Positions 44,003 through 52,080 are shown, numbered from the stretch's first letter. The stretch: DNA of 64,000 nucleotides from Nonomuraea jiangxiensis (GCF_900099965.1 NZ_FNDJ01000018.1:144705-208704); one strand, 5' to 3'. The notes: generated by a model not told the origin, from the sequence alone. Program-made: numbers and translations.

Positions 44003-44235
44003 AGGCCAAACTGGGCGTCTCCGCCCTCGTCCTGCTGTTCCTGGCCGGCCTCTGGCTGGTCGCCGCGCCGTTCGCGGTCGGCTACCAGCCGCGGGGCGCC
44101 GGCTACGTGGACGCGACGGTCAACGATCTGTGGCTCGGCGGCTCGATCGCCGCGGTCTCGTTCGTCTCGCTCGTGGTCTACGCGGCCGACGCCCTGCGCG
44201 AGCTGGCTCGCCGCGGCAAGCACGCCGACGCCTGA
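43999..44235 (+). CDS. Small membrane protein B of the efflux operon (paralogue)
   Basis: The 78-residue protein has two helices (LGVSALVLLFLAGLWLVAAP, LGGSIAAVSFVSLVVYAADA) and a loop QPRGAGYVDATVNDLW that matches the QPxxxxWxDxT loop of protein A. The ATG lies in an ATGA overlap with the stop of gene A, so all three genes are translationally linked. There is no enzymatic motif. It lacks the Pro/Glu-rich tail found in protein A, so the pair may form a hetero-assembly in the membrane. Confidence 0.7.
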   Translation: MKAKLGVSALVLLFLAGLWLVAAPFAVGYQPRGAGYVDATVNDLWLGGSIAAVSFVSLVVYAADALRELARRGKHADA

Positions 44236-44251
44236 CCTCGCTGGACATGCC

Positions 44252-44722
44252 GTGTTCGGCGGTGACACAGACCCGGGCCAGGAGCCACTGACAGGCCCCG
44301 CCGGGGAGTTCGAGATCGGCAAGGACGGCGCCGGCCTGCTCGTGGTGGGCTTCGACGGATCGGGCCCGAGCCGCAACGCGCTCGCGTACGCGGCCGGGCT
44401 CGCCCGCAGGGACGACGCCGCGCTGCTCGTCGCCTTCGTCGAGTCGCTCTACAGCACCACCTTGTGGTTCTACGCCGGGTCGCCGATCATCCCCGACTCG
44501 GCGGCCGACCTCACCGACGACCTCAAGGAGGAGCTGAAGGGCGCCGGGGTGCCGTGGCAGTTCGTCAGCGTGCGCGGGGACGCGGCGCGCGAGCTGGAGA
44601 CGCTCGCCGCCGCGTACAGGGCCGACGCCATCGTGGTGGGCCGCTCGCGCTCCTCCTGGCGGGGCTCGGTGGCGGTCGGGCTGGCCAAAAGGTCCACGCG
44701 AACGGTCCTGATCGTGCCCTGA
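44252..44722 (+). CDS. Universal stress protein (UspA family)
   Basis: The 156-residue single-domain protein starts the fold at LLVVGFDGSGPSRNALAYAA. It ends with the ATP-binding-like segment AIVVGRSRSSWRGSVAVGLA and STRTVLIVP, which approximates the GxxGx9G(S/T) signature. It may bind ATP or act in stress signalling. GTG at 44252 is 17 bp after small membrane protein B, so it can belong to the same operon as the exporter. No strong ribosome-binding site is visible, which leaves the exact start open. Confidence 0.8.
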   Translation: MFGGDTDPGQEPLTGPAGEFEIGKDGAGLLVVGFDGSGPSRNALAYAAGLARRDDAALLVAFVESLYSTTLWFYAGSPIIPDSAADLTDDLKEELKGAGVPWQFVSVRGDAARELETLAAAYRADAIVVGRSRSSWRGSVAVGLAKRSTRTVLIVP

Positions 44723-44751
44723 CCAGGCATGATGTCGCATATGGTGGCCAG

Positions 44752-45489
44752 ATGAAACGTACTGCCACCATGGCGCTCGTGGTGCTCGCGTCCGTTTCGT
44801 GCGGAACGCAGCACCAGACCGCGACGCCCGCGACGGCGACGACCGTGCCCGTCGACGCCACGACCGCTCCGGCCGCCACCCCCTCGCCCACTCCCACCCC
44901 CAGCGCCTCGCCCACGGGGCCGCCCCCGTTCAGTGCCAAGGTCACGCGCATCTCGCGGGACCGGCTGCCCTACTCGTGGCGGCCCGGGTGCCCGGTCGGC
45001 TATCGGGACCTGCGCCTGGTCTCGCTGACGTACTGGGGCTTCGACGACAAGCCGCACACCGGGGAGCTGGTGGTGCGCTCGTCGGTGACCGACGACATCG
45101 TCACGGTCTTCAGGAAGCTGTACGGGTGGCGCTGGCCGATCAAGCAGATGAAGCTAGTGGACGCGTACAAGGGGAGCGACTTCGACTCGATCGACGCCGA
45201 CAACACCTCGGCCTTCAACTGCCGGCCTGCCACCGGATCGAGCAACTGGTCAAATCACGCGTACGGCATAGCGATTGACGTCAATCCCCGCGAAAACCCA
45301 TATGTCACCTCAGACGGGCATACAGAGCACCAAAACGCCAAAAAGTTCACTAAGCGCCCGACCAAGGGGAAAGGCGTAATAAATCCTGGCGACAAGGTCG
45401 TCAAGGCTTTTGCCCAGGTCGGCTGGGAGTGGGGCGGCTACTGGGCGGGCACCAAGGACTTCCAGCATTTCAGCAAGGGCGGAGGCTGA
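44752..45489 (+). CDS. Lipoprotein-like M15 D-alanyl-D-alanine carboxypeptidase family protein
   Basis: The 245-residue protein starts with a short signal peptide ending VLASVSCGTQ, a plausible lipobox Cys. A Thr/Pro/Ala linker (about 20-65) is followed by an M15-type metallopeptidase domain. Zinc and catalytic motifs are SNHAYGIAIDVNP (HxxxxxxD) and the C-terminal W-x-H motif in TKDFQHFS. It would trim peptidoglycan peptides. Codons in 45240-45400, which include the active-site motif, are clearly less GC-rich than the rest of the gene. It follows the stress protein by 29 bp. Confidence 0.82.
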   Translation: MKRTATMALVVLASVSCGTQHQTATPATATTVPVDATTAPAATPSPTPTPSASPTGPPPFSAKVTRISRDRLPYSWRPGCPVGYRDLRLVSLTYWGFDDKPHTGELVVRSSVTDDIVTVFRKLYGWRWPIKQMKLVDAYKGSDFDSIDADNTSAFNCRPATGSSNWSNHAYGIAIDVNPRENPYVTSDGHTEHQNAKKFTKRPTKGKGVINPGDKVVKAFAQVGWEWGGYWAGTKDFQHFSKGGG

Positions 45490-45501
45490 GAGAATCACCT
45501 C

Positions 45502-46344
45502 ATGGCGGCTAAGGACGGCGACGGCTGGGCGGAGTGCTCCCTGGGTCACAGGCACTGGGGGCTGCACGGCGCTTCGGGGCTCCTCGTCGTACACCATGAC
45601 GATCTCGGCGTGCCTCACGTGCTCATGCAGAAGCGCTCCTTGTGGAGCCACCACGGCGGCACCTGGGGATTGCCCGGCGGGGCCCGCGACAGCCACGAGG
45701 ACGCGGTGGCGAGCGCGTTGCGCGAGGCCCGCGAGGAGGCGGCGCTGGGCGAGGAGGGCCTGCGGGTGCAGGGCGTCTATCGCGACGACCACGGCGGGTG
45801 GATGTTCGAAACGGTGATCGCCGAGTCGGCCGAGATGCCGGCCGCGACGCCCGCCAACGGCGAGAGCGACGAGCTGCGCTGGCTGCCCCTGCCCGAGATC
45901 ACCGGCAGGACGCTGCATCCCGGCTTCGCCGCGACGTGGAGCGAGATCCAGGGCGTGATCAGGCCCGAGACCATCGTCCTCGACGTGGCGAACATCGTCG
46001 GCGCCCGGGCCGAGCGCGGCTGGTGGCACGACCGGCTGGGCGCCGCGACCCGGCTGATCGAGGAGGTGGCACGGCTCAGGTTGTCGCATCCGGTGCTGGC
46101 GCAGTGGTTCCCGCGGGTGGTGGCGGTCGTGGAGGGGGCGGCGAAGAGCGCTCCGGCCGTGCAGGGGATCCAGGTCGTGGCGGCCATGGGCAGCGGCGAC
46201 GACGCGATCGTCGACGTCGTACGCCGGGCCAAGCCGTGGGAGCACGTGGTCGTCGTCACCGCTGACCGGGGGCTGAAGGAACGCGTCACCGCGCTGGGCG
46301 CCGAAACGGCCGGCCCGAAATGGCTGCTGTCCCAGCTCGGCTGA
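45502..46344 (+). CDS. NUDIX hydrolase fused to a NYN/PIN-like domain
   Basis: The 280-residue protein has a complete NUDIX box in its first half (GGARDSHEDAVASALREARE, then EAAL), which would hydrolyse a nucleoside diphosphate derivative. From about residue 155 the sequence has ETIVLDVANIVGARAERGWW, AAMGSGDDAIVDVVRRA and VVVVTADRGLKERVTALGAE. These acidic motifs match NYN/PIN-type nuclease folds (DxxN, GDD, TADRGL). The combination suggests RNA-end or tRNA-linked processing; that is inference. ATG 45502 follows the M15 gene closely. Confidence 0.8.
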   Translation: MAAKDGDGWAECSLGHRHWGLHGASGLLVVHHDDLGVPHVLMQKRSLWSHHGGTWGLPGGARDSHEDAVASALREAREEAALGEEGLRVQGVYRDDHGGWMFETVIAESAEMPAATPANGESDELRWLPLPEITGRTLHPGFAATWSEIQGVIRPETIVLDVANIVGARAERGWWHDRLGAATRLIEEVARLRLSHPVLAQWFPRVVAVVEGAAKSAPAVQGIQVVAAMGSGDDAIVDVVRRAKPWEHVVVVTADRGLKERVTALGAETAGPKWLLSQLG

Positions 46345-46364
46345 GAGCGCCCCCGGTGGGGTCC

Positions 46365-46718
46365 TTACAGCTCGGCCGGGCGGACGGTGTCGAAGGCGGC
46401 GCGCAGGCCCGTGACGTCGAGCACCCGCTCCAGCACCCCGTGCACGCCCACCAGGGACAACGATCCGGCGCGCTCGGAGATCCGGTGCTGGTGCTCCAGC
46501 AACACCCACAATCCGCTGGAGTCGCAGAACTCCAGCTCGGTCGTCTCGACGACGACACGCACCCGCCCCTCGGCGAACAACGTCGCCAGGGCATCCTTGA
46601 GCAGTGGTGCCGTCACCTTGTCGAGGTCGCCGTCGAGGCGCACGAGCGCGTACGAGTCGCCGCGCTCCACCTCGACGTTGAGATCCACCACCTCCTGAAC
46701 GTACACCCCTGTCACCAC
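46365..46718 (-). CDS. STAS-domain anti-sigma factor antagonist
   Basis: The 117-residue single STAS domain has the phosphorylatable serine in LEFCDSSGLWVLLEH, as in SpoIIAA/RsbV proteins. These bind an anti-sigma kinase when dephosphorylated and release a sigma factor of the SigB/SigF group. Neither a kinase nor a sigma gene is adjacent. GTG at 46718 is the start used; AGGAGG inside the early codons suggests that a later start is also possible. It is convergent with the NUDIX gene and lies 24 bp left of the tRNA-Ser. Confidence 0.85.
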   Translation of the reverse strand: MVTGVYVQEVVDLNVEVERGDSYALVRLDGDLDKVTAPLLKDALATLFAEGRVRVVVETTELEFCDSSGLWVLLEHQHRISERAGSLSLVGVHGVLERVLDVTGLRAAFDTVRPAEL

Positions 46719-46742
46719 AGCCGCTATCGTGGTTTCCGCACG

Positions 46743-46829
46743 GGAGGGTTCGCATAGTGGACGAGTGCAGCCGCCTTGAAAGCGGCCAGGTCAGCGATGG
46801 CCTCGTGGGTTCGAATCCCACACCCTCCG
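46743..46829 (+). tRNA. tRNA-Ser(UGA)
   Basis: A cloverleaf can be drawn. The acceptor stem GGAGGGT pairs with ACCCTCC, the discriminator base is G and no CCA is encoded. The anticodon arm GCCGC-CTTGAAA-GCGGC carries TGA at 46777-46779. A long variable arm follows (CAGGTCAGCGATGGCCTC region), and the T arm GTGGGTTCGAATCCCAC is perfect. The long variable arm and anticodon identify a class II serine tRNA reading UCA/UCG. It decodes on the plus strand and ends one base from the stop codon of the EspI-like gene. Confidence 0.95.
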
Positions 46830-46830
46830 C

Positions 46831-49194
46831 TCATTCGCGCACACCCGCGAAGCCGTCGCCCACGCAGGCGGCGAGCTGCAGGTAAGCCTCCCTGGTCGCC
46901 TCCTGGAGCCGGTCGAGGTCGATCTCCGCGCCCTCCTCCAGGTGCGGGTCGTACGGCACCCGGATCACCGCGCGGCACCTGGCCGCGAAATGGGCCTCCA
47001 GCTTCTTGATGTCCACCGCCGATTTCGACCGGGGCCGGACGCTGCACAGCACCACGGTCGCCGCCTTCACCAGGTCGCCGTAGTGGTGGGCCTCCAGCCA
47101 GTCGAGCGTCGCCGAGGCCGCCCTGGCACCGTCCACCGACGGGGAGCTGACCAGCACGACCTGGTCGGCCAGGCCGAGCACGCCGCCCATGGCGGAGTGC
47201 AGCAGGCCGGTGCCGCAGTCGGTGATGCAGATCGAGTAGAAGTTCTCCAGCACCTGGGAGACGGCCTGGTAGTCGGAGCCGCTGAACGCCTCCGACACCG
47301 ACGGGTCGCGATCGGAGGCCAGCACCTCCAGCCGCGAGGGCGCCTGCGAGGTGAACGCCCTGATGTCGACGTACCGCTTGACCTGGTCGCGCTCGTTGAG
47401 CAGGTCGCGTACGGTGGCCGAGGTCTCCAGGACGAGCTTGTCGGACAGGGTGCCCCTGTCGGGGTTGGCGTCCACGGCGATGACGCGGTCGCCGCGCATC
47501 TGGGCCAGGGTGGCGCCGAGGCCGACCGTGGTCGTGGTCTTGCCCACGCCGCCCTTGAGGCTCAGCACGGCCACGCGGTGGTGGCCGGTGGTCACCGGGG
47601 TACGGGCCCGGGTCATGAGCTGGCGGCGGCGGCGCACCTCCGGGGCCTCGCCCGGCTTGATCCAGCCGCCGGAGGCCCGGTAGACCAGGCGGCGCCAGCC
47701 CTTGGCGGGGGCGTTACGCCTGCCGCGCAGCAGCGTCTCGGGGTCGAGGCTGTCGGCGGTGGGGCGGCCGGTGACCGGAGGTCTGGGCGGGGCGGCGAAG
47801 ACGGGGATGGGGGCGGGACGACGACGCGCCGGCGGGGCGGCGTGTGTCCGGGCGGCACGCGGCGCCTCGGTGTGCGGCGCTTCGGCGTGCGGCGCTTCGG
47901 CGTGCGGCGCTTCGCTGTGAAGCGCCTCGGTGTGGGGGGCCGCAGGGTTTGACGACGCGGTGTGGGACGTCGCCGTGTGGGACGTCGCGGTGTCGGATGA
48001 CACGATGTGGGACGTGTCCGGGTGCGGCGTGTCCAGGCGCGGCCTGTCGGGATGCGGCGTGTCCAGGCGCGGCCGGTCGGGATGCGGCGTGTCCAGGCGC
48101 GGCCGGTCGGGATGCGGCGTGTCCAGGCGCGCCCTGTCGAGGTTGAGCGGGTCGGTGTACGGCTGGTCGAGGTTGAGCGGGTCGGTGTGTGGCCTGCCGC
48201 CGGGTGGGGTGCCGATGTGGGTGGTCCCGCTGGGCGACGTCCCGGTCTGCGGGATCTCGGCGTGCGGGATCTCCCGCTCGGCGGGGCGCCACTCCTGCTG
48301 CTCGGTCCACGCGGAACGTTCCGGCTGCCGGAACCGCTCCTCGGGCTCCGGGCGCGGGGTGAGCGCCTCCGGCTCGGCCCACTGCGGACGGTCGTTCACC
48401 GGGAACGTCTCGGACTCCGTCCAGTGCGGGAGGTCGCTCGCCTGGGAGACGGCCGGCTCCGTCCACTGGGGACGCTCGTTCCCCGGGGAGGGCTCCGGCT
48501 CCGTCCACTGCGGGGGCACGATCCTGGGCAGGGTGTCCGGCTGCTCGGCCCAGTGCGGACGCTCGTTCGCCGGGGAGGTGTCCCCCCAGGGGATGCGGTC
48601 CCCCTCCGCCGCCGCCGTCACCGGAACGTCGTCTTCCACGTGGCCGAGTTCCGTGCGGGTGGACTCCGTGCGGACAGGGTCCGTACGGGAAGGGTCTGTG
48701 TGGGCGGGCTCCGGGTGGGCGCTCTCCGGGCGGTCGGGCTCCTCCGGCGTCGCCGGCTCCTCGGTGGACGGCTCGGCGGCCTCGGCGGTTTCCGGGCTGG
48801 AGAACGACAGGGTGTACGTGTCGGTGTCGTCGGGCCGCGGCAGCGGCCGCAGCGGGGCGAGGAAGGGGTCGTCCTGGGCGGCCGGGGCCGCCGGCTCCTC
48901 CCTGGTGCTCGCCTTGCCGAGCCATTCGCCGGCCTCGGCCTCCCCCTCGGGAAGCTCCTCGGCGGCGGCGGAGCCGTACACGGAGTCGACCGCGGCCCGG
49001 AACAGCGGCGGCGTCGGCGTCTCGTGCTGCGTGGGAACCAGCAGCCACGGGTCCTGGGGGTACGGGGAGACGACCGTCTCATCGGCAGCGGCTGCCGAGG
49101 CGCTGACAGGGACGGGGGCCTCCTCCGTCTCCTTGATGGCGTCCAGCCAGGCCAGCTGTTCCTCAAGAGATTCTTCTCGATCGTGTCTTGCCAC
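46831..49194 (-). CDS. MinD/ParA-family ATPase with long disordered N-terminus (EspI-like)
   Basis: The 787-residue protein has a disordered, Pro/Glu/Thr-rich first 480 residues. These contain repeated 10-aa units (DTPHPDRPRL about four times, and a YTDPLNLD-type pair) and HTEAPHAEAP units. A basic stretch follows and then a MinD-like ATPase domain from about residue 545: KGGVGKTTTTVGLG (deviant Walker A), VIAVDANPDRGTLSD and CITDCGTGLLHSA. This layout matches EspI and its relatives near type VII secretion loci. No WXG100 or EccC gene is in the window. It would bind ATP and act at the membrane or nucleoid. Confidence 0.8.
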   Translation of the reverse strand: MARHDREESLEEQLAWLDAIKETEEAPVPVSASAAAADETVVSPYPQDPWLLVPTQHETPTPPLFRAAVDSVYGSAAAEELPEGEAEAGEWLGKASTREEPAAPAAQDDPFLAPLRPLPRPDDTDTYTLSFSSPETAEAAEPSTEEPATPEEPDRPESAHPEPAHTDPSRTDPVRTESTRTELGHVEDDVPVTAAAEGDRIPWGDTSPANERPHWAEQPDTLPRIVPPQWTEPEPSPGNERPQWTEPAVSQASDLPHWTESETFPVNDRPQWAEPEALTPRPEPEERFRQPERSAWTEQQEWRPAEREIPHAEIPQTGTSPSGTTHIGTPPGGRPHTDPLNLDQPYTDPLNLDRARLDTPHPDRPRLDTPHPDRPRLDTPHPDRPRLDTPHPDTSHIVSSDTATSHTATSHTASSNPAAPHTEALHSEAPHAEAPHAEAPHTEAPRAARTHAAPPARRRPAPIPVFAAPPRPPVTGRPTADSLDPETLLRGRRNAPAKGWRRLVYRASGGWIKPGEAPEVRRRRQLMTRARTPVTTGHHRVAVLSLKGGVGKTTTTVGLGATLAQMRGDRVIAVDANPDRGTLSDKLVLETSATVRDLLNERDQVKRYVDIRAFTSQAPSRLEVLASDRDPSVSEAFSGSDYQAVSQVLENFYSICITDCGTGLLHSAMGGVLGLADQVVLVSSPSVDGARAASATLDWLEAHHYGDLVKAATVVLCSVRPRSKSAVDIKKLEAHFAARCRAVIRVPYDPHLEEGAEIDLDRLQEATREAYLQLAACVGDGFAGVRE
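48004..48140. repeat. 30-bp in-frame tandem repeat inside the EspI-like gene
   Basis: The unit (GTGTCCAGGCGCGGCCGGTC plus GGGATGCGGC) occurs about four times in near-identical form and encodes the 10-aa motif DTPHPDRPRL on the minus strand. A second pair of 30-bp units (GGTCGAGGTTGAGCGGGTCG-type) follows to about 48190. Confidence 0.8.
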
Positions 49195-49309
49195 CGTGTT
49201 CCCCCTCGGGTGGGTCTAAAGGGGCAGCAAATTACCTTGCAGGTTAACGCCACAGGTTCCCGTACAGCCCGGCAACCCACAACTTCTTTGCCCCGCTACC
49301 GTGGTTCGC

Positions 49310-50266
49310 ATGCGAGCCATTGAGATCACCGAGTCCGGTGGACCCGAGGTACTGGAGTGGCACGAGGTGCCCGATCCGCCGGTCGGGCGGGGAGACGTGC
49401 TCATCGACGTGACCGCCTCGGCGGTCAACCGCGCCGACGTGCTGCAGCGGCAGGGCTTCTACAACCCGCCGGCGGGCGCGTCGCCGTACCCCGGGCTGGA
49501 GGTCGCGGGGGTGGTGGCCGAGGTGGGCGCGGACGTGGAGCAGTTCAAGGTGGGCGACCAGGTGTGCGCGCTGCTGGGCGGCGGCGGTTACGCCGAGCGC
49601 GTAGCGGTGCCCTGGCAGCAGGTCATGCCGGTGCCCGACGGGCTGACGCCGCGCGAGGCGGCGGGGCTGCCCGAGGCTGCGTGCACGGTCTGGTCCAACG
49701 TGTTCATGGTCGGGCGGTTGCGGCGCGGCGAGACGCTGCTGGTGCACGGCGGGGCCAGCGGGATCGGCACGTTCGCGGTGCAGCTGGCCAAGGCGCTCGG
49801 CTCGCACGTGGTCGCAACCGTCGGATCCGCCGCCAAGGGCGAGCGTGTGCGGGAGCTGGGCGCCGACGAGGTGATCAACTACCGCGAGGAGGACTTCGCG
49901 GAGAAGGTTCAGGCCGACGTCATCCTCGACATCATGGGGGCCAAATACCTCCCGGGCAACATCCGGGCGCTCCGCACCGGCGGGCGGCTGGTGATCATCG
50001 GGCTGCAGGGCGGCCGGAAGGGCGAGATCGACCTGGGCGCCATGCTCGCCAAGCGCATCTCGGTCCACGCGACGACGCTGCGCTCGCGTCCCGTGGACGA
50101 AAAGGGCGTCATCGTGCGCAGCGTCGTGGACAACGTGTGGCCGTTGGTGGCGGCGGGCGCGGTGCGTCCCGTGGTGTACGCCGAGGTGCCCATGGCGGAC
50201 GCGGCCGTGGCTCACCGTATGTTGGATTCTGGGGAGCACGTAGGCAAGATCCTGCTAGTACGGTGA
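49310..50266 (+). CDS. NAD(P)H-quinone oxidoreductase (zinc-free MDR family, PIG3-like)
   Basis: The 318-residue medium-chain dehydrogenase/reductase begins MRAIEITESGGPEVLEW. It has VNRADVLQRQGFYNPPAGAS, the cofactor motif LLVHGGASGIGTFAVQLAKA, and IIGLQGGRKGEIDLG near the end. There are no zinc-binding Cys. It reduces quinones with NADPH. ATG 49310 is chosen over GTG 49301 because the protein family begins there. It is separated from the next gene by five bases, so quinone reductase and Bpa probably share one transcript. Confidence 0.88.
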   Translation: MRAIEITESGGPEVLEWHEVPDPPVGRGDVLIDVTASAVNRADVLQRQGFYNPPAGASPYPGLEVAGVVAEVGADVEQFKVGDQVCALLGGGGYAERVAVPWQQVMPVPDGLTPREAAGLPEAACTVWSNVFMVGRLRRGETLLVHGGASGIGTFAVQLAKALGSHVVATVGSAAKGERVRELGADEVINYREEDFAEKVQADVILDIMGAKYLPGNIRALRTGGRLVIIGLQGGRKGEIDLGAMLAKRISVHATTLRSRPVDEKGVIVRSVVDNVWPLVAAGAVRPVVYAEVPMADAAVAHRMLDSGEHVGKILLVR

Positions 50267-50271
50267 GTGTT

Positions 50272-50787
50272 ATGAATGCTGAAGAGAAGAACACCCCCCA
50301 CATCGTGGTGGTGGGTCCGGACTTCCAAGGTCAGGGTGACAGCGGCGATGACGACCGCTCGGTGACCAACCTGGTCGAGCAGCCCGCCAAGGTGATGCGC
50401 ATCGGCAGCATGATCAGGCAGCTCCTTGAGGAGGTCCGCGCGGCTCCCCTCGACGAGGCCAGCCGCAAGCGGTTGAAGGAGATCCACGAGTCCTCCATCA
50501 AGGAGCTCGAGGACGGCTTGGCGCCGGAGCTGGTGGACGAGTTGGAGCGGCTGTCGCTGCCGTTCACCGACGAGAACGGCACGCCGCCCAGCGAGGCCGA
50601 GCTGCGCATCGCGCACGCCCAGCTGGTCGGCTGGCTCGAAGGGTTGTTCCACGGCATTCAGACCACGCTGTTCGCCCAGCAGATGGCCGCCCGGGCCCAG
50701 CTGGAGCAGATGCGCAGGGCGCTGCCCGGCGTGCCGCAGGGTGACGACCAGCCGCGTCCGCACGGCGGCTCCGGCCCCTACCTGTAG
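50272..50787 (+). CDS. bpa: Bacterial proteasome activator Bpa
   Basis: The 171-residue protein begins MNAEEKNTPHIVVVGPDFQG. Helical segments include VMRIGSMIRQLLEEVRAAPL, SRKRLKEIHESSIKELEDGL and ELVDELERLSLPFTDENGTP, and it ends GSGPYL. Mycobacterial Bpa (Rv3780) forms a dodecameric ring and docks on the 20S proteasome through the C-terminal GQYL-type tail; here the tail GPYL has the same Tyr-Leu end. It opens the proteasome gate without ATP. A proteasome core gene is not in the window. Confidence 0.9.
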   Translation: MNAEEKNTPHIVVVGPDFQGQGDSGDDDRSVTNLVEQPAKVMRIGSMIRQLLEEVRAAPLDEASRKRLKEIHESSIKELEDGLAPELVDELERLSLPFTDENGTPPSEAELRIAHAQLVGWLEGLFHGIQTTLFAQQMAARAQLEQMRRALPGVPQGDDQPRPHGGSGPYL

Positions 50788-50797
50788 GGCTCCTCGA

Positions 50798-51601
50798 TCA
50801 TCTGAGTCCGTAGATCTCCTCGATCGCCTGCGCGACGCCGTCGTCGTCGTTGGCCGCGGTCACGTGATCGACCGCCGCCAGCACGTCGGGGTGCGCGTTC
50901 GCGACCGCGTACGACGTGCCTGCCCAGCTCAGCATGGGCAGGTCGTTCGGCATGTCACCGAACGCCACGGCCTGGGCGGCCAGGATCCCGTGCTGCCCGG
51001 CGAGCGCCGCCAGGGCCGAAGCCTTCGTCACGCCCTGTGCGCTCATCTCGATCAGCCCCTTGCGGCTTGAGTGCGTGGCGGTCACCAGGTGTCCCACCAA
51101 CTCGTGCACGGTGGCCTGCAACTCGTCCGCGACCATCCCCCGGTGCAGCACCAGCAGCTTGGCGCAGGGGCGCGAAGTCACGGAGTCCACACGTACCGTC
51201 GCCGTGCCCCGGTCCAAGCCGCCGAGGAGGAAATCCGACTCATGCGCAAAACCGGCTTCATACTCGACCGAAAATGCGAGATCGGGCACGTTCGCTCTTA
51301 GCTGAGCGACAACTTCCCGGAGTACGTCGACGGTGATCAGGTGAGATTCCACTATCCGTTCGGTATGGAGATCGTAGATCAGCGCCCCGTTTGCACAGAT
51401 GGCGAGCCCGCGGTGACGTACGACACTCGCGACCTCACCCATCCACCGAGGCGGGCGCCCCGTCACGAACACGAGCGCCGCTCCGGATTCCTCGACTTTG
51501 GCGAAGGCCGACGCGGTGCGGGGAGACACGGTTCCGTCCGTCCGCAACGCGGTTCCGTCGAGGTCGGTGGCCACAAGGCGTGGTGAGGGAAGGCTTCGCA
51601 T
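50798..51601 (-). CDS. HAD-superfamily (Cof-type) phosphatase
   Basis: The 267-residue protein has the nucleophile Asp in VATDLDGTALRTDGT, the Ser/Thr motif in FVTGRPPRW, the Lys in HSSRKGLIEMS and the metal Asp motif in AFGDMPNDLPML. The inserted C2 cap is typical of Cof/YidA sugar or flavin phosphate phosphatases. The substrate is unknown. It is convergent with bpa (gap 10 bp) and divergent from the cold-shock gene. The codon just upstream of the N-terminal Asp motif fits ATG at 51601. Confidence 0.88.
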   Translation of the reverse strand: MRSLPSPRLVATDLDGTALRTDGTVSPRTASAFAKVEESGAALVFVTGRPPRWMGEVASVVRHRGLAICANGALIYDLHTERIVESHLITVDVLREVVAQLRANVPDLAFSVEYEAGFAHESDFLLGGLDRGTATVRVDSVTSRPCAKLLVLHRGMVADELQATVHELVGHLVTATHSSRKGLIEMSAQGVTKASALAALAGQHGILAAQAVAFGDMPNDLPMLSWAGTSYAVANAHPDVLAAVDHVTAANDDDGVAQAIEEIYGLR

Positions 51602-51772
51602 AACAGGTTCCAGTTTGCCCGGTGATGCTGCCTGACAGAAATCTTCCTACCGACGGGAACACCAACGCGCCAGAATGGTGTTAGATGTGATGGCGTTGTA
51701 TTAGCTGATCCCGTAGTGAAAACCAGCATGACTTTGTCTGAGCCACCCCGGGTGCTTGCTGTACGACACACC

Positions 51773-51795
51773 GGGACCCACGAGGTGTGGGTCCC
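51773..51795 (+). promoter_or_regulatory. Stable hairpin in the cold-shock gene 5-prime UTR
   Basis: GGGACCCAC pairs perfectly with GTGGGTCCC around loop GAGGT. It lies 30 bases before the ATG and just upstream of GAGGGAGAG. It may influence translation or mRNA stability in a temperature-dependent way. Confidence 0.6.
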
Positions 51796-51824
51796 ATAGA
51801 TTCACATCCTGAGGGAGAGCTTTT

Positions 51825-52028
51825 ATGGCTCAGGGAACCGTCAAGTGGTTCAACGCCGAGAAGGGCTTCGGCTTCATCGCCCCGGACGGCGGTGCGCCGG
51901 ACGTGTTCGTGCACTTCTCCGAGATCGTCGGCAACGGCTACCGCAGCCTTGAAGACGGCCAGCGGGTCGAGTTCGAGATCACGCAGGGCCAGAAGGGGCC
52001 GCAGGCCTCTCAGGTCCGAGCCATCTGA
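51825..52028 (+). CDS. Cold-shock protein (CspA family)
   Basis: The 67-residue OB-fold protein has both RNA-binding motifs: KGFGFI (RNP1) and VFVHFSE (RNP2). It starts MAQGTVKWFNAEKGFGFIAP. Such proteins bind single-stranded RNA and DNA as RNA chaperones. ATG 51825 has GAGGGAGAG at seven bases. It has a 5-prime leader containing a strong hairpin and ends in a strong rho-independent terminator, so it is a monocistronic gene. Confidence 0.96.
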   Translation: MAQGTVKWFNAEKGFGFIAPDGGAPDVFVHFSEIVGNGYRSLEDGQRVEFEITQGQKGPQASQVRAI

Positions 52029-52044
52029 CCTGTAGCAGCGAGAC

Positions 52045-52080
52045 AGACCGGAGTTCGCTTCCAGCGGGCTCCGGTCTTTT
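52045..52080 (+). terminator. Rho-independent terminator of the cold-shock gene
   Basis: AGACCGGAG pairs with CTCCGGTCT (9 bp), and TTT follows at 52078-52080. It lies 16 bp after the stop codon. Confidence 0.9.

Noticed and set aside
47930..49219. Open frame opposite the disordered part of the EspI-like gene
   Set aside because: It gives Gly/Ser/Val/Cys repeats only because the sense strand carries a tandem repeat.
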